Below, piece by piece: positions 61,041 to 64,000 of a DNA stretch of 64,000 nt (within the stretch, counting starts at the first letter, position 1; each line of letters starts with the position of its first letter). The position numbers and the translations under genes are program-made. The stretch comes from Candidatus Nanoarchaeia archaeon (GTDB lineage Archaea; Nanobdellota; Nanobdellia; Woesearchaeales; UBA525), in assembly GCA_028279755.1 (NCBI GenBank), contig JANQNB010000010.1:28963-92962 (forward strand), written 5' to 3'. The notes beneath the pieces were generated by a model. The model saw only the letters and a list, made by a program, of their open reading frames with translations. It was not told the origin of the DNA and searched no databases.

Positions 61041-61856
61041 TTACGCTCCGTTCTGTTTCGCATATGCCACTGCATTCGTGAAGATCCTGAAGTTGTTCTC
61101 GTCCACTTCTGGCAGTGTTTCTCCCTTGCGGGCAGCATGCTCCTTGCGGTGATGGTATTCAGGATGATTGACGAGATACAGGCCTCGTTCCGGGTGGGGC
61201 ATCATGCCCAGGATCTTCCCGCTCCGGTCGCAGATGGCGGCGATGTCGCTCAGCGCGCCGTTGGGATTCGCCGGGAAACTGCCTGCGGCTGCTTTTCCGG
61301 TCGCGTCGCAGTACGTGAATACGACTTGGTCGTTGTCTTCGAGGACTTTCAGCACCCCGGGAGTGCAGTGGAAACGCCCTTCCGCGTGCGCGATCGGGAT
61401 GCTCGTCATCGTGACGCCCTTGGTGAAGACGCATTTCTGGCTCTGGCTCTTGAGATTCACCCAGCGGCACTCATAGCGGTTGTGCGTGTTCGCGAGGAGC
61501 GCGTTGCTCTCTTCGCCATACTCTTCGCTCGGCAGGGCGAACAGGCCGAGGTTGGTCATGATCTGGAAGCCGTTGCACACGCCGAGGATGAGCTTGCCTT
61601 GTTTGATGAATTTCAGCAGGTCAGGCCAGAGGTTGTTCTTGAGCTTATTTGCGAATGCGTAGCCGCTCCCAGTGTCGTCGCCGTAGGAGAAGCCGCCTGG
61701 GAACATCATGATGTCATAGTCTGCCATCTTCTTCTTGCCAGCGATGAGATCGTTGATGTGCACGATCTCTGCAGTGGCGCCTGCTTTTTCGAATGCGTGC
61801 TTGCTCTCGCTTTCGCAGTTGATGCCATACCCTGACATGATCAATGCTTTTACCAT
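61041..61856 (-). CDS. purQ: Phosphoribosylformylglycinamidine synthase, glutaminase subunit
   Basis: Supplies ammonia to PurL. The 271-aa class I amidotransferase has MMFPGGFSYGDDTGSG, the nucleophile in GVCNGFQIMTNLGLF, and the His-Glu pair in MMPHPERGLYLVNHPEY. It is about 40 residues longer than many PurQ proteins. ATG 61856 has GGAG upstream and lies 1 nt after the purL stop. Confidence 0.93.
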   Translation of the reverse strand: MVKALIMSGYGINCESESKHAFEKAGATAEIVHINDLIAGKKKMADYDIMMFPGGFSYGDDTGSGYAFANKLKNNLWPDLLKFIKQGKLILGVCNGFQIMTNLGLFALPSEEYGEESNALLANTHNRYECRWVNLKSQSQKCVFTKGVTMTSIPIAHAEGRFHCTPGVLKVLEDNDQVVFTYCDATGKAAAGSFPANPNGALSDIAAICDRSGKILGMMPHPERGLYLVNHPEYHHRKEHAARKGETLPEVDENNFRIFTNAVAYAKQNGA

Positions 61857-61857
61857 T

Positions 61858-64000
61858 CTAGTACTCCTTGAACCGTTCCTTGTAGACGGTGTCGAGCAGG
61901 TCGACACTCGTGTCGATGATCGCTTCCTTGCCCTTGCTGATCACGAATTTTGCGTCGTCGCGAACTTCGCCGACATGCGCGAACGCGAAGCCGTGCATTG
62001 CCTTTTCGAATGCTGCTTTCTTCTTTGGGTCCACGCTGACGATGAAGCGCGAAGGCGTCTCGGAATGCAAGATCCTGACAGGCTCGTCGACTGTCGCAGG
62101 CACCAGGTTGATATCAATTTCAGCGCCGTGCTGGCCTGCGATGCTCATCTTGGCAAGCATGACGCCCAGCCCGCCTGCGCCGATCGCTGCGCATGCGCTC
62201 AGCAGGTGCGTGGTGTGCAGTGCGTGCATGGTGCTGTATAGCTTTCTCGCGGTCTTCGCATCCACTTTTGGCGGGGTGCCGCCTTCTTTGCCGAGCACGT
62301 TGTAGAACTCGCTCGCGCCGCACTCGTCGCGGGTCTCGCCGATGACGTAGATGAGGTCGCCGGGCGCTTTGAAATCCATTGTGCAGGTGTTCTTGACATC
62401 GTCGATGACGCTCACAGCGCTCACCATGAGTGTCGGGTGCACGCTGATCTTGATCGGCTCGCCGTTCTCAGCATAGCCTTTGAAATCGTTGAACATACTG
62501 TCCTTGCCGCTGATGAACGGGGTGCGGTAGACAGTGGCGTAATCGTAGCACGCGCGTGCCGCGTCCTTGAGCTGCGCGAGCCGTTCAGGCTCGTTGCTGC
62601 TGCACCAGCAGAAGTTGTCCATCAGGGCGAGGTGCTTGATGTCAGCGCCGACTGCGATCGCGTACCGGATCGCGCTGTCGATCGCGTTGGCCGCCATGTC
62701 GTAACAGCTGACTTCGCTCATCCGCGGGTTCAATGCTTGGCTCATGACAACTCCCTTCTTGCTGTCGAAGAGCGGCTTGATCACGCTGGCCGTCCCGTTC
62801 ACACGTCCCTTGCCTTGCAAGGGCTTGACCACGCTATTGCCCTGCACTTCGTGGTCGTATTGCCTGCTGATGAATTCGAAGCTGCAGCAGTTATGGCTGC
62901 CGAGGATCCTGAGGAAGAGCTCTTCCGGATCCTGCACCCCGATACGTGGTTCTTGGGTCTTGTAAGGGTACGGCTTGCTTGTCAACGCCTTGTCTGGCAG
63001 GCCGTGATGCAGGAAGTCCATGTCCAGGTCGAAGATGGTCTTACCGTTCAGGGTGACCACGCCGCGCTTGGCGTTGTTGAACGTGCCGATGACTGTGCAT
63101 TCCACACCGCGCTGTTCCATGAGTTCCTCAAAAGCCGCGAGCTTGTCTTCCGGAACTGAGAGCGTCATCCGTTCCTGGCTTTCGCTGATCCAGGTCTCCC
63201 AGGGCTGCAAGCCAGGATATTTCAGGGGCACTTTCTCGAGCTGCACGACAAAGCCGCCGCATTCCTCTGCCATCTCCGCGACACTGCAACTCAGGCCGCC
63301 TGCGCCATTATCTGTGACACTGTTGTACAATCCCAGGTCGCGCGCTTCTTTGCAGACCGCGTCGCTGAGCTTCTTCTGCGTGATCGGGTCCCCGATCTGG
63401 ACAGCGGTAGCGGGGCTGCCTTCGTCCATTGCTTCGCTGCTGAAGGTCGCGCCGTGGATGCCGTCCTTGCCGACCCTGCCGCCGATCACCACGATCCTGT
63501 CCCCGGCTTGCGCTTCTTTCTCGTGCGCGAGCTCGCCGTTGGGCAGTTTTCTCGGCAGCAGGCCGAGCGTGCCCACGAACACGAGCGGTTTGCCTTTGTA
63601 ATGGTCGTCGAAGAAGCAGAATCCGGTCGGGGTTGGAATGCCGCTGCAGTTCCCGCCGACATTCACGCCGTAGATCACACCGTCAAGAATGCGCTTGGGT
63701 GGCAGGCTTGGGTTTGTCTTGTTCTTGCCGCGGTAGATCGTGCTCGTGTCTTCCGGACGGCCAAAGCAATAGCCATACTTGTTCGCTATCGGGAGCGCGC
63801 CCATGCCGAAGCCGATCGTGTCCCTGTTGACGCCGACGATGCCGGTGATCGCGCCACCAAAGGGGTCGAGTGCGCTCGGGCTGTTGTGCGTCTCTGCTTT
63901 GTCTGTGATCATCCAGGTGTCGTCGAAGATGATGCCGCCGCTGTTGTCCTTGAACACGCTCAGGCAGAAGTCGTTCTCGCCGAGCTGTTCCCGAACAGCG
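61858..64000 (-). CDS. purL: Phosphoribosylformylglycinamidine synthase, synthetase subunit, partial
   Basis: Converts FGAR to FGAM with ATP and ammonia from PurQ. The frame is open to the right window edge, so the N-terminus is missing; 714 codons are present. Motifs include ETHNSPSALDPFGGAITG, the GVNVGGNCSGIPTPTG segment, VTDNGAGGLSCSVAEMAEEC, PWETWISESQERM and SGKDSMFNDFKG. The visible length already nears the small PurL (about 740 aa), so the whole protein may be a longer form including PurS. It leads the operon as far as can be seen. Confidence 0.95.
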   Translation of the reverse strand, partial: AVREQLGENDFCLSVFKDNSGGIIFDDTWMITDKAETHNSPSALDPFGGAITGIVGVNRDTIGFGMGALPIANKYGYCFGRPEDTSTIYRGKNKTNPSLPPKRILDGVIYGVNVGGNCSGIPTPTGFCFFDDHYKGKPLVFVGTLGLLPRKLPNGELAHEKEAQAGDRIVVIGGRVGKDGIHGATFSSEAMDEGSPATAVQIGDPITQKKLSDAVCKEARDLGLYNSVTDNGAGGLSCSVAEMAEECGGFVVQLEKVPLKYPGLQPWETWISESQERMTLSVPEDKLAAFEELMEQRGVECTVIGTFNNAKRGVVTLNGKTIFDLDMDFLHHGLPDKALTSKPYPYKTQEPRIGVQDPEELFLRILGSHNCCSFEFISRQYDHEVQGNSVVKPLQGKGRVNGTASVIKPLFDSKKGVVMSQALNPRMSEVSCYDMAANAIDSAIRYAIAVGADIKHLALMDNFCWCSSNEPERLAQLKDAARACYDYATVYRTPFISGKDSMFNDFKGYAENGEPIKISVHPTLMVSAVSVIDDVKNTCTMDFKAPGDLIYVIGETRDECGASEFYNVLGKEGGTPPKVDAKTARKLYSTMHALHTTHLLSACAAIGAGGLGVMLAKMSIAGQHGAEIDINLVPATVDEPVRILHSETPSRFIVSVDPKKKAAFEKAMHGFAFAHVGEVRDDAKFVISKGKEAIIDTSVDLLDTVYKERFKEY

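Noticed and set aside
59602..61152. 516-aa frame antisense to purF-purD
   Set aside because: Shadow of the fused enzyme; no domain, promoter or ribosome-binding site supports it.

Overview
The window looks like a compact, fairly GC-rich archaeal chromosome, probably from a DPANN-type lineage such as Woesearchaeota. The domain-level evidence is strong: TATA boxes about 26-30 nt upstream of leaderless ATGs, an archaeal nascent-polypeptide-associated complex protein, a Sec61-beta/SecG-like subunit, an archaeal-type RNase P RNA, two TrmB-family regulators, DUF2683 and N-glycosylation-rich surface proteins. The phylum is an inference from gene repertoire. Many genes overlap by 1-8 nt, and several convergent pairs overlap at their 3' ends.

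Layout. 1-9.3 kb (minus): a partial NSS-family sodium symporter, a B12-dependent ribonucleotide reductase, an ABC exporter pair and a large membrane protein. 9.37-9.65 kb: a non-coding, highly palindromic repeat region with a related copy at 47.08-47.18 kb. 9.7-13.1 kb (plus): two small paralogous helical proteins, a tiny membrane protein, a CorA-type channel and a degenerate THUMP methyltransferase. 13.1-15.5 kb (minus): a phosphohistidine swivel-domain protein and an orphan. 15.8-17.6 kb (plus): TrmB regulator, half-size EamA transporter and alpha/beta hydrolase. 17.5-20.1 kb (minus): an unusual operon with a 529-aa unknown protein, a thymidylate-synthase-like protein without the catalytic cysteine, and an ASCH/DUF3850 protein. 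It diverges from an Lrp-like regulator with a clear palindrome. 20.8-24.5 kb: an LpxC-like deacetylase with an intact active site, an orphan, NAC, SecG, rnpB, a YceI lipoprotein and a Nudix hydrolase. 24.5-30.7 kb: membrane-bound HTH protein, DUF2203, MFS transporter, TldD/TldE and an orphan.

30.7-33.4 kb (minus) is a glyA-thyA-folA operon encoding the whole folate-dependent dTMP cycle. 33.5-39.9 kb (plus) is an operon of a DUF2683 protein, two large glycoprotein-like surface proteins sharing modules, and MutY. 39.9-48.5 kb carries a second ABC exporter, small membrane protein, orphan, second TrmB regulator, exonuclease III, HAD phosphatase, acetolactate-synthase-like enzyme and an aldehyde dehydrogenase.

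48.5 kb to beyond the right edge (minus) is one long operon for purine synthesis. In transcription order it holds purL (cut by the window), purQ, a purF-purD fusion, 5-formyl-THF cyclo-ligase, a purH split into two genes, folD, purN, a purC-purE fusion with a class II PurE domain, purM and purB. A secreted Cys-rich protein, a CYTH protein and a HAD phosphatase follow. The PRPP-to-IMP route is essentially complete and uses tetrahydrofolate cofactors. The thymidylate operon regenerates the same folate pool, and NrdJ supplies deoxynucleotides, so much of the window serves nucleotide synthesis.
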